From: Alcaligenaceae bacterium | Lineage (GTDB): Bacteria; Pseudomonadota; Gammaproteobacteria; Burkholderiales; Burkholderiaceae_B | Length of the DNA: 17,672 nt | Direction of reading: 5' to 3' | NCBI GenBank assembly: GCA_029265335.1 | Contig: JAJUJN010000008.1 | Coordinates: 1-17,672 of the forward strand | Shown: positions 1 through 6,363 of the stretch, piece by piece | How positions within the stretch are numbered: position 1 is the first letter of the stretch | Layout: each line of letters opens with the position of its first letter | Position numbers and translations under genes: made by a program | Notes under the pieces: model-generated | Told to the model about the DNA's origin: nothing | What the model saw: the letters and a program-made list of their open reading frames with translations, nothing else | Database searches by the model: none

Positions 1-57
1 GAGGATTGACCGCGTGCCGCCGGCCGCGCGCCGTTGGCGAAAGATTGCTGCCTACGG

Positions 58-1773
58 CTAGCCGAGGCTCTCGGGCGCCAGCGTTTGCACGGCCTGATAG
101 TGGGTCAGAAACACCTCGCCCGTGAGCTGTTGCAGGAAGTGCGTGCTGTTCAGCCGATCCATCACTGGCCCTTTCACCTCCGATAGGTGCAAGCGAATAC
201 CCGCTTCTTGCAAGCGCTCGGCGATGGTTTCGAGGCTTTCCAACGCGCTGGCGTCGATGGCATTGATGGCCGTGCAGTTGAGCACCACGTGGGCCAGTTT
301 GGGTTGCTTGGCGACGGCCTCGTTGATGCAATCTTCCAGAAAGCGCGCATTGGCGAAGTAGAGGCTCTCGTCTATCCGTACGCCCAGCACGTGTTCGGAG
401 GTGTTCACCTCGTGGCGCAGCACATTGCGGAAATGTTCGGTGCCCGGAACCTGACCAATGATGGCCACGTGAGGGCGGCTGCTGCGAAACAAATAGAGCG
501 CGATCGAGGTTGCCACGCCGGCGATGAGGCCGGCTTCTACCCCGGCCCCCAGGGTAGCCAGCAAGGTAATGAGCACCACGCTGAAATCGAACCGAGAGTA
601 ATGCCAGGTGCGGCGTAGAGTTTGCAGGTCGATCAAAGACGACACGGCCACGATGATGGTGGCGGCCAGGGTGGCCTGAGGGAGATAATGCAAGGCGGGG
701 GTGAATAACAGCGTGGCCAGGGCGATGCCAACGGCGGTGTATACCCCGGCCGCTGGCGTTTGCGCGCCGGCATCGAAGTTCACCACCGAGCGCGAGAAGC
801 CGCCGGTGATGGGCATGCCGCCGCTGAAAGCAGCGGCCATATTGCTGCCGCCCAAAGCCACAAGCTCCTGGTTGGGGTCCACTCGTTGGCGGCGCTTGGC
901 GGCCAGTGTTTGCCCTACCGAGACGGATTCCACGAAGCCCACCACACTGATCAGCAGTGCGGGCACCAATAGGTGCTGCCAGAGAGCCGCATCGAGGGGC
1001 GGCAAGGTGAAGTCGGGCAGGCCACCGGGCACCACTCCCACGATGGCCACACCTCTCGCACCGAGATCGAAGACCCATACCGCCACGGTGGTGACGATCA
1101 CGGCCATGACGGGCGCTGCCTTGCCAATGGCATCTGCCAGGCGGGGCGACAGACCGATGGCCAGCAAACGAGGCTTGAGCCGTCGCCGTGTCCAGAGCAG
1201 AAAAAACAGTGCCCCGAAACCAATGACAACAGTAAACGCGTTGGTGTGGCCCAGATTGCTGGCGAGGTCGTGAAGCAAGGCGGGCAGTGTGGCGCCACTT
1301 GCCGAGATGCCCAACAAATGCTTCACCTGGCTGGCGATGATGAGCAACGCGGAGGCTGTGATGAAGCCCGAGATCACCGGGTGACTCATGAAATTGATCA
1401 GAAAACCCAGGCGCAGGGCGCCGAGTATCACGAGGATCAGCCCCGACATCAAGGCGAGCACCAGCGCTGCTTGCCAATAAGCCAGCGTGCCCTCTGCCGC
1501 AACCTGCGAGATGGCGGCTGCAGTGAGCAATGAGGTGACCGCAGTGGGCCCCACCGCCAGCGTGCGGCTGCTGCCAAAAACGGCATAGGCCACGAGCGGC
1601 GCCATGCTGGCGTAAAGCCCCGCCTGGGCAGGCAGGCCAGCCAACATGGCGTAGGCGAGGCTCTGTGGAATGAGCATCAGCGTGACAATCACCGCCGCCA
1701 GGAGGTCGCCGCCGAGTTGTTCGCGGTTGTAGTGCGGAGCCCAGTCGAGAATGGGCAGCCAACGTTGCAGCAT
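58..1773 (-). CDS. SulP family anion transporter with C-terminal STAS domain
   Basis: Inner-membrane secondary transporter of the SulP (SLC26-like) family, which moves sulfate, bicarbonate or other anions. The 571-residue length is normal. The N-terminal signature region is clear: IPQSLAYA at residues 35-42, GLYAS at 52-56 and AVGPTA at 73-78, followed by about ten hydrophobic segments up to roughly residue 435. A cytoplasmic STAS domain covers roughly 447-565, with the loop NAIDASAL at 504-511. The start lies 9 bp after the stop of the small membrane protein upstream, with an AAGG ribosome-site core overlapping that stop, so it is the third gene of the leftward sqr operon. Sequence cannot fix the substrate. 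The neighbours (sulfide oxidase, rhodanese, persulfide-type repressor) suggest sulfate or sulfite, whereas many SulP proteins carry bicarbonate. Family is near certain; substrate is inference. Confidence 0.95.
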   Translation of the reverse strand: MLQRWLPILDWAPHYNREQLGGDLLAAVIVTLMLIPQSLAYAMLAGLPAQAGLYASMAPLVAYAVFGSSRTLAVGPTAVTSLLTAAAISQVAAEGTLAYWQAALVLALMSGLILVILGALRLGFLINFMSHPVISGFITASALLIIASQVKHLLGISASGATLPALLHDLASNLGHTNAFTVVIGFGALFFLLWTRRRLKPRLLAIGLSPRLADAIGKAAPVMAVIVTTVAVWVFDLGARGVAIVGVVPGGLPDFTLPPLDAALWQHLLVPALLISVVGFVESVSVGQTLAAKRRQRVDPNQELVALGGSNMAAAFSGGMPITGGFSRSVVNFDAGAQTPAAGVYTAVGIALATLLFTPALHYLPQATLAATIIVAVSSLIDLQTLRRTWHYSRFDFSVVLITLLATLGAGVEAGLIAGVATSIALYLFRSSRPHVAIIGQVPGTEHFRNVLRHEVNTSEHVLGVRIDESLYFANARFLEDCINEAVAKQPKLAHVVLNCTAINAIDASALESLETIAERLQEAGIRLHLSEVKGPVMDRLNSTHFLQQLTGEVFLTHYQAVQTLAPESLG

Positions 1774-1782
1774 CTATCAGCC

Positions 1783-2136
1783 TTAGGCAATCTGGGTGGG
1801 GCGCTGCCGTCGCATCAGACTGATCAGAGGCCAGGCTAGCACCGCCAGCGCCAGCCCCACACCCAACGCCATGGCAGTGAGCAAGGCCCAATCAAGCCAC
1901 TGGTGGAATCGGGCAAAGCTGGCGTCGGTTTGGCCGGGCAATACAAAGAAAGCCAGAATGGCCACCAACACACCCAAAACGACGGCAGGGCGAAAACTGC
2001 GCTTCCAACTGTGTGGGCGGCGCGCCAGGGTATAGATATACAAAACCAGCGCCACGAGCAAATAAGCTACCACCAAGAGTCGATGCTCCAGCGCCATTTC
2101 CCAGAGAATATTGAGGCCTAACCAAATTTGGTACAT
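1783..2136 (-). CDS. Small three-helix membrane protein of unknown function
   Basis: A 117-residue hydrophobic protein that I cannot assign to a characterised family. Three membrane helices are visible at about residues 19-36, 51-67 and 83-104. A basic loop with RRPHSWKRSFR at about 39-49 lies between the first two, and the tail ends in a basic RRQR cluster, consistent with a cytoplasmic C-terminus by the positive-inside rule. There is no signal peptide and there are no cysteines or obvious catalytic residues. The start has a GGAGA ribosome site about seven bases upstream. The gene lies 21 bp after the sqr stop and 9 bp before the SulP start, so it is almost certainly co-transcribed with both. 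A role as an accessory subunit for the transporter or a membrane anchor for SQR is only a guess from position. That it is a real gene is well supported by spacing and coding character. Confidence 0.78.
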   Translation of the reverse strand: MYQIWLGLNILWEMALEHRLLVVAYLLVALVLYIYTLARRPHSWKRSFRPAVVLGVLVAILAFFVLPGQTDASFARFHQWLDWALLTAMALGVGLALAVLAWPLISLMRRQRPTQIA

Positions 2137-2157
2137 GGGAAATCTCCGTTATCGATG

Positions 2158-3483
2158 TTAGACGCGACCGCGCAGCGCGGCTAAATAAGCCGGCTTGAGC
2201 AAGGCATATTTGGTGAACCAGCCGAAGTAGCTGGGGGTGAGGGGAGCCAGGCCCGGGATGGTGGGCACCAGCCTGCCTTCGTAGTCGAACTCAATGAGCA
2301 TGGCCGCGCCTTCGCGCACCAGCAATGGGCAGGAGGTATAGCCGTTGAAGGTGGCTGGCGGCTCGCGGTCGGCCATGACGGCCAGCAAGTTCTCGGTGAC
2401 CAACGGTGCGCTGGTTTTAACAGTGGCGGCGGTTTTGCCTCGAGGGGTGCCGTTCACGTCGCCCACGCCAAACACGTTGGGGTAGCGTCGGTGCTGCAAA
2501 GTGTCGGCGTTCACCTCGAGCCAGCCACGAGGAGTGCCTTCATCCTGCCACGCGAGGGCGCTGTCGCGCACCACGCGTGGCGCTTGCATCGGCGGGACCA
2601 CATGCAGGAAGTCATAATTCTCGGTACGAGTGCTGCCGTCGGCTTGCTCGAACACGGCCTCACGGGCCGGAATGTCGACAGCCCGCAAGGTCTGCTGATA
2701 CTGGGGGGCGATATCCAGCCCCTGCCATAGTTCCAGCACTTTCTGGTTCACCGAGGGCACACCAAAAACGGTGCCGTCGGGCAATGCCGACATGAAGTTG
2801 ACCTCAGAAGCCGCGAGCGTACCTGCCTGTGCCAGGCGGTCACGCAACATGAACGTCATTTTGAGTGGCGCGCCGGCGCATTTCAGGGGGCCGGTGGGCA
2901 GGGTCAAGAAGGCCTGGCCGCCATCTTGCCGGAAGGTGTCCATCACGCGCCAGGTGGCAGCGGCGGCGTCGGGGCTCGCATAAACACTGCCCAGGCCATG
3001 CTGGCCAATCGCCGCCACGTCCATGCCCTCGATCGCGCCGTAATTCAGCTCGAGCCCGGGGCAAACGACCAGGAAATCGTAGGGCACGGTGGCGCCTCCC
3101 AAGGTGGTGACCGTTTGCGTCTCGGGGTCGATTTCGGCGGCCATGTCGGTAATCCAATCCACGCCGCTGGGCATAAACTCCTGATTGAGGTTGCGCACCT
3201 TGCTCACTGGCCAGATGCCGGTGGCTACCAGGGTGTATCCCGGCTGATAGTTGTGTTCGCGCTTGCTGTCGATCACGGTGATGCGGGCGCCGTCGAGTTC
3301 GCGGTGCAAGCGATTGGCCATGGCCAGCCCGGCCATGCCGGCGCCAATAATCACGATTCTTGCCTTGCTGCGCTGCTGAGCGCGGGCGGGGGGTGTGGAT
3401 GCTGCAGCAATGCCCGTGAGAGCGAAGGCGCCGGCACCTTGCAGGAACCTGCGGCGGGGAGGGGTAAGGGAAGCAGACATCAC
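2158..3483 (-). CDS. sqr: Sulfide:quinone oxidoreductase, type II-like, with Tat signal
   Basis: Flavoprotein that oxidises sulfide to sulfane sulfur (protein or small-molecule persulfide) and passes electrons to quinone. The 441 residues begin with a twin-arginine signal (RRRFL at 10-14, hydrophobic stretch to about 29, then PPARAQ). The FAD-binding GAGMAG glycine motif is at 47-52. The redox cysteines match the mitochondrial/type II pattern: KCAGAP with C202 and YTSCP with C385. C141 is an additional cysteine. The C-terminal segment YFGWFTKYALLKPAY is amphipathic, as expected for membrane docking. Two Met codons open the frame; the strong AAGGAGG site ends five bases before the first and eight before the second, so either could start. 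It heads the operon with the small membrane protein and SulP, divergent from the ArsR repressor. The export signal is uncommon for SQR. Flavocytochrome c sulfide dehydrogenase (FccB/SoxF) is the main alternative, but the cysteine contexts fit SQR better. Confidence 0.9.
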   Translation of the reverse strand: MMSASLTPPRRRFLQGAGAFALTGIAAASTPPARAQQRSKARIVIIGAGMAGLAMANRLHRELDGARITVIDSKREHNYQPGYTLVATGIWPVSKVRNLNQEFMPSGVDWITDMAAEIDPETQTVTTLGGATVPYDFLVVCPGLELNYGAIEGMDVAAIGQHGLGSVYASPDAAAATWRVMDTFRQDGGQAFLTLPTGPLKCAGAPLKMTFMLRDRLAQAGTLAASEVNFMSALPDGTVFGVPSVNQKVLELWQGLDIAPQYQQTLRAVDIPAREAVFEQADGSTRTENYDFLHVVPPMQAPRVVRDSALAWQDEGTPRGWLEVNADTLQHRRYPNVFGVGDVNGTPRGKTAATVKTSAPLVTENLLAVMADREPPATFNGYTSCPLLVREGAAMLIEFDYEGRLVPTIPGLAPLTPSYFGWFTKYALLKPAYLAALRGRV

Positions 3484-3495
3484 AACCTCCTTGAG
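3484..3495 (-). promoter_or_regulatory. Strong ribosome binding site of sqr, able to form a small hairpin
   Basis: Read leftwards, AAGGAGG sits five bases before the first ATG of sqr, close to a perfect match to the 16S rRNA tail. The bases just before it (CCTC) can pair with GAGG across a three-base AAG loop, so the site may be partly folded in the mRNA. No regulation can be claimed from this alone. Confidence 0.6.
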
Positions 3496-3615
3496 GGGTC
3501 AGGTGAAGATTCTTGCGACGCGACGTATCAAATTGCGGTGCTGAACACCATTGAGGGGTTCAATTTTTGTAGCATCGGCCGTCGTCTCCAACGGGACGAT
3601 CCAACGTTAATATTC

Positions 3616-3644
3616 TTGCATTCTAAATTAGAGTTTGCTAAATT
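3616..3644 (+). promoter_or_regulatory. Possible promoter of the ArsR-rhodanese operon
   Basis: A TTGCAT element at 3616-3621 and TAAATT at 3639-3644 are separated by 17 bp. Each is only a partial match to the sigma-70 consensus. The putative -10 falls inside the second palindrome, which would let a bound repressor block RNA polymerase. Read in the opposite direction, the same palindrome DNA offers TTGCTA and TAGAAT 18 bp apart for sqr. Both assignments are tentative. Confidence 0.35.
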
Positions 3645-3649
3645 AGCAA
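3622..3649. promoter_or_regulatory. Tandem palindromic operator, probable BigR/SqrR-type box
   Basis: Two AT-rich inverted repeats stand side by side in the 189-bp gap between sqr and the ArsR gene. The first, TCTAA-A-TTAGA at 3622-3632, has 5-bp arms. The second, TTGCTAA-A-TTAGCAA at 3635-3649, has 7-bp arms. Both contain CTAAATTAG, and their centres (3627 and 3642) are 15 bp apart. In an otherwise GC-rich genome this stands out. As I recall, BigR-type repressors bind TA-rich palindromes over the -10 region of their promoters. Here the pair lies 24-51 bp before the repressor's ATG and about 140 bp before sqr, placed to control both directions. The repeats are seen directly; the binding protein is inferred. 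Confidence 0.72.
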
Positions 3650-3672
3650 CCGTTGAAACAGAGAGGTGCTTG

Positions 3673-4011
3673 ATGCCATCGAATGAGTTACCTGCTGAAC
3701 TTGCCGAGTTACGCGACCGTGCTGCCGATGCGGCCGCCTTGTTGCGGGCCATCGGCAACGAACATCGATTGCTGGTGCTTTGCCTGCTCATTCATTTCGA
3801 TGAGCTGTCGGTGGGCCAGTTGCTCGACCATGTGGGAGTGAGCCAGTCGGCCCTCTCGCAACATCTTGCGCGCATGCGCGATGAGGGGCTGGTGAGCTCT
3901 CGGCGGGACTCACAAACCATTTTCTATCGCATCGCCGACCCCTCAGTGGAGCGGGTCATTGCCACTCTCAAAGACGTTTTCTGCCCCGACCTGCCCGCGA
4001 GGGCGCCCTGA
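3673..4011 (+). CDS. bigR: ArsR-family repressor, BigR/SqrR-like persulfide sensor
   Basis: Winged-helix ArsR-type repressor of 112 residues, the usual size. The recognition helix region VSQSALSQHLARMRDEGLV spans 56-74, followed by the wing RRDSQTIFYRI at 77-87. There is no metal-binding ELCVC motif. Instead two cysteines sit at C37 (in LVLCLL) and C104 (in DVFCPD), 67 residues apart, matching the C42/C108-type pair of BigR and the C41/C107-type pair of SqrR that form a disulfide or polysulfide bridge when sulfide rises. The start was chosen for the GAGAGG ribosome site seven bases upstream and the family length; the frame is open further upstream but runs through the promoter region. It lies 20 bp before the rhodanese gene and diverges from sqr across two palindromes that it probably binds. 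Predicted role: derepress the locus on sulfide exposure. Confidence 0.9.
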   Translation: MPSNELPAELAELRDRAADAAALLRAIGNEHRLLVLCLLIHFDELSVGQLLDHVGVSQSALSQHLARMRDEGLVSSRRDSQTIFYRIADPSVERVIATLKDVFCPDLPARAP

Positions 4012-4031
4012 ACCCTGAACAGGAAAGCCAA

Positions 4032-4556
4032 ATGACTACGCCAACCATTACGCCTCAAGAAGCCAGCAAACTCATGAAGGACGGCGCTGTGCTGGTCGAT
4101 ATCCGCAATGCTGATGAATATGCCCGTGAGCATATTCCAGGCGCGCGTCATGTACCGCTCGATCAGTTGGCTCAGGCCAAGCTGCCGCGCGACGAAGCCG
4201 CCGTGCTCATCTATCACTGCAAGTCGGGTAACCGCACGCGCATGAGCCGAGCCCAACTCGAACAGGCAGCCTCCTGCACCGCCTATATTCTGGAAGGCGG
4301 CCTGGATGCCTGGAAAAAAGAGGGGTTACCGGTGAACACCGACAGTTCCCAGCCTCTGGAGCTTTCGCGCCAAGTGCAGATTTCGGCGGGATCGTTGATT
4401 CTGCTGGGGGTGATCCTGGGCGCCACGCTCTCGCCCTGGTTCTACCTGCTGGCGGGCTTTGTGGGTGCAGGCCTGGTGTTCGCCGGGGTGAGTGGCTTCT
4501 GCGGTTTGGCGCGAGTACTGATGCACATGCCCTGGAACCGCAAGGCACTGGGCTGA
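4032..4556 (+). CDS. Rhodanese-DUF2892 membrane sulfurtransferase
   Basis: A 174-residue protein made of a rhodanese domain (about 5-108) and a C-terminal two-helix DUF2892 membrane domain (about 120-162). The active-site loop CKSGNR has the persulfide-carrying cysteine at C63 and the conserved arginine at R68. The upstream signature VLVDIRNADEYAREHIPGA is at 20-38. Rhodaneses transfer sulfane sulfur between persulfides, thiosulfate and acceptors such as glutathione; the anchored form would work at the inner membrane, and which side the rhodanese domain faces is not clear from sequence. The gene starts 20 bp after the repressor gene behind an AGGAAA ribosome site, so the two form one operon. 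Its likely job is to take up sulfur released by the divergently encoded SQR. A related membrane-bound rhodanese of E. coli is YgaP. Confidence 0.93.
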   Translation: MTTPTITPQEASKLMKDGAVLVDIRNADEYAREHIPGARHVPLDQLAQAKLPRDEAAVLIYHCKSGNRTRMSRAQLEQAASCTAYILEGGLDAWKKEGLPVNTDSSQPLELSRQVQISAGSLILLGVILGATLSPWFYLLAGFVGAGLVFAGVSGFCGLARVLMHMPWNRKALG

Positions 4557-4616
4557 TTCGCTTGTTGGGTTAGAACCTTTCCTTTGCGCCGAAAACGGTG
4601 AGCCAAACCCTGACCG

Positions 4617-4632
4617 GGGAGCAATCACTCCC
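4617..4632. terminator. Weak hairpin between convergent genes
   Basis: GGGAG-CAATCA-CTCCC forms a 5-bp stem with a six-base loop in the 99-bp gap between the rhodanese gene and the convergent serine hydrolase gene. No T-run follows on either strand, so a terminator role is doubtful. Nothing else is evident in this gap. Confidence 0.25.
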
Positions 4633-4655
4633 GCCCTGGGTAGTGCAGCTGGCAG

Positions 4656-6233
4656 CTAGCGCACGAACGTGCCCAGGCCGTTTCGATCGAGGAATTCCAC
4701 GGTCACTGCGTTGACTGCCGCGCCTTGATGTACGAAGGTCACGGCAGACAACGAGCCTCCGGGGGCGTTCTCGCCAGTGGGCACGTACACGAAAGTGTCG
4801 GCGTCCCAATGCTGCAACGGCCAGCTCAACTCCTGAGGGCCGGCCACCAAGTGGAGCCCGCCGTTAGCCTCGACGATCTGAATGGGGCCGAAGTAGTGGT
4901 TGTGGTAGACCCCGGTATACGCCGAGTTTGGCCGTGCCGGTGTGGGGTGGGGTGGCGGCGTTTGACCGGCCAGGCGCCCTTCGGGGGCGAACAGGGTCTG
5001 CTCAAAAACGTCGCGGTAGAGTGAGTACCAGTCGCGTTCGATATGCCCATACTGCACCAGATCCATGAACATGGCATTGAGCCCTTCGGCGGCGCCGCGA
5101 GGCTGGGCGTTGGTGAGTGTGATGATGCCGATGTTGGCCGAGGGCAAGGCCGAGAACGCGGTGGCGGCGCCCAGCAGAAACGCGCCGCTATGACTCAACA
5201 TCGTGCGGCCGGAGGGTTGCACCCCTACATTGAAGCCAAAGCCGTAGCTGCTGGCGCGGGCGTCGGGGCGGCCAGGGTGCCCCATGAGCATCTGTGGGGT
5301 GATGGCAGGCAGCAGCGCGTCGGCGGCGATGAGCGGTTCGCCCTGCCATTCGCCTTCGGCCAGAATGAGAGCGAGCCAGCGAGCCAGGTCGTTGGCGGAA
5401 CTGCTGACGCCACCGGCAGGCGATTGCGCATCTGGATCGCGTTGCTCGAGTGATTGATACTCACCATCCACCAGCATATGTGGCCAGGCTCGGTTGCCCT
5501 GTTGAAGATAATCGTGGAAACGGGAGCTGGTACGTGTCATTCCCAACGGTTGATACAGCTCCGCCTGCGACAAGCTGGCCCAATCGGTGCCCAGGTAACG
5601 GGCCACCGCGTCTGCCGCGGCGGTGAGGCCAAAGTTGGTATAGGCGTAGGTCGCGCGGAAGGGGTGCAGCGGCAATTGCGAGAGGCGTTCAATGATGGTG
5701 GCGCGATCGAAGCCGAGGTCTTCGAGATCGTCACCGGCGTGGTCGGGCAGCCCCGAGCGGTGCGCGTACAGATCGCCCAAGGTCACTTCCTGGGTAACGA
5801 GCGGCGAGGCCAACTCGAAGTTCGGCGCAATGGCGAGCATGCGAGTATCCCAGTTCACATGCTGCCGCGATACCTGGCGGGCGAGCACGGTGGCGCCCAC
5901 AGGTTTTGATAGTGAGGCGATCTGAAAAACCGTGTCTGGGGTAACTTCGTGAGGCTCGCCCGCCTTGCGCACGCCGTAGCCGCGGGCAAAGACCACCTCG
6001 CCTTCATGCACCACGGCCACCGCCATGCCGGGAATCTCACTGCGCGCCATGATGTCGCTGGCAAGAGCGTGGAGCCGCTCAATGGCCGATTCGATCTGGC
6101 CCGGCGGGATCGGCACACCCGGCTGCACCGGTGGAGGTTCTGGTGCCGGGGCGGGTGGCGCGACGGTGTCGCCGCCACAGGCCGATAGCAATAGCACACC
6201 GACAGGTAGAATGCGGCAGAACGACGAAAACAT
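4656..6233 (-). CDS. Serine hydrolase lipoprotein, beta-lactamase class C / EstB-like
   Basis: Penicillin-binding-protein-like serine hydrolase (beta-lactamase superfamily, Pfam PF00144 type). Residues are numbered from an internal ATG at 6233, giving 525 residues, because that start exposes a lipoprotein signal with LLSAC and lipidated C19. A longer frame opening at 6365 would put this signal 44 residues inside the protein and overlap the rsmA start. A proline-rich linker (26-44) leads to the catalytic domain: SLSK at 107-110 (nucleophile S107, K110), YTN at 198-200 and HSG at 348-350 replacing the KTG of true beta-lactamases. A beta-rich C-terminal extension (about 440-525) resembles the DUF3471-like tail of such proteins. 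Likely an esterase or D-amino-acid peptidase anchored in the outer membrane; the substrate is unknown, and HSG argues against antibiotic resistance. The gene stands alone, divergent from rsmA. Confidence 0.92.
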   Translation of the reverse strand: MFSSFCRILPVGVLLLSACGGDTVAPPAPAPEPPPVQPGVPIPPGQIESAIERLHALASDIMARSEIPGMAVAVVHEGEVVFARGYGVRKAGEPHEVTPDTVFQIASLSKPVGATVLARQVSRQHVNWDTRMLAIAPNFELASPLVTQEVTLGDLYAHRSGLPDHAGDDLEDLGFDRATIIERLSQLPLHPFRATYAYTNFGLTAAADAVARYLGTDWASLSQAELYQPLGMTRTSSRFHDYLQQGNRAWPHMLVDGEYQSLEQRDPDAQSPAGGVSSSANDLARWLALILAEGEWQGEPLIAADALLPAITPQMLMGHPGRPDARASSYGFGFNVGVQPSGRTMLSHSGAFLLGAATAFSALPSANIGIITLTNAQPRGAAEGLNAMFMDLVQYGHIERDWYSLYRDVFEQTLFAPEGRLAGQTPPPHPTPARPNSAYTGVYHNHYFGPIQIVEANGGLHLVAGPQELSWPLQHWDADTFVYVPTGENAPGGSLSAVTFVHQGAAVNAVTVEFLDRNGLGTFVR

Positions 6234-6250
6234 AGGGCATCTCGCGAGAA

Positions 6251-6274
6251 GTGAACCCACCGAAGGTGAACCCA
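6251..6274. repeat. Two 9-bp direct repeats upstream of the serine hydrolase gene
   Basis: GTGAACCCA occurs at 6251-6259 and again at 6266-6274, a 15-bp period, starting 18 bp upstream of the lipoprotein start in the 130-bp divergent gap with rsmA. The spacing is between one and two helical turns. It may be a regulator site or chance; no promoter was clearly resolved in this gap. Confidence 0.4.
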
Positions 6275-6363
6275 GTGTGCAGACACCTCGATGACCAAGG
6301 GCGCTGAGTGGCGCAGCCAAAGCATTCTGTTGTGGCGGCCCGATTCCAGATACGGCATTCTCC

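Noticed and set aside
1..57. GC-rich start of the window as a terminator of the sqr operon
   Set aside because: No stable stem followed by T-residues could be found in the leftward direction in these 57 bases.
973..1533. Rightward open frames inside the SulP gene
   Set aside because: They lie antisense to a well-conserved membrane protein, have low-complexity composition typical of shadow frames in GC-rich DNA, and have no ribosome sites.
3551..3563. TTGAGGGGTTCAA resembles an FNR/CRP-type box near sqr
   Set aside because: The half-sites TTGA and TCAA are separated by five bases, whereas the FNR box needs six (TTGAT-N4-ATCAA). The inner bases also do not match, so an FNR site is not supported.
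3550..3568. ATTGA/TCAAT hairpin followed by TTTT as a rightward terminator
   Set aside because: The stem is only 5 bp and AT-rich, and no rightward gene ends before it.
2926..3672. Upstream extension of the ArsR reading frame through the sqr 5' part and promoter
   Set aside because: The frame is open by chance on the antisense side of sqr. Family length, the ribosome site and the operator position all favour the ATG at 3673.
4656..6233. True antibiotic-resistance class C beta-lactamase
   Set aside because: The third motif is HSG rather than KTG, the protein is a lipoprotein with an added C-terminal domain, and there is no AmpR-like neighbour.
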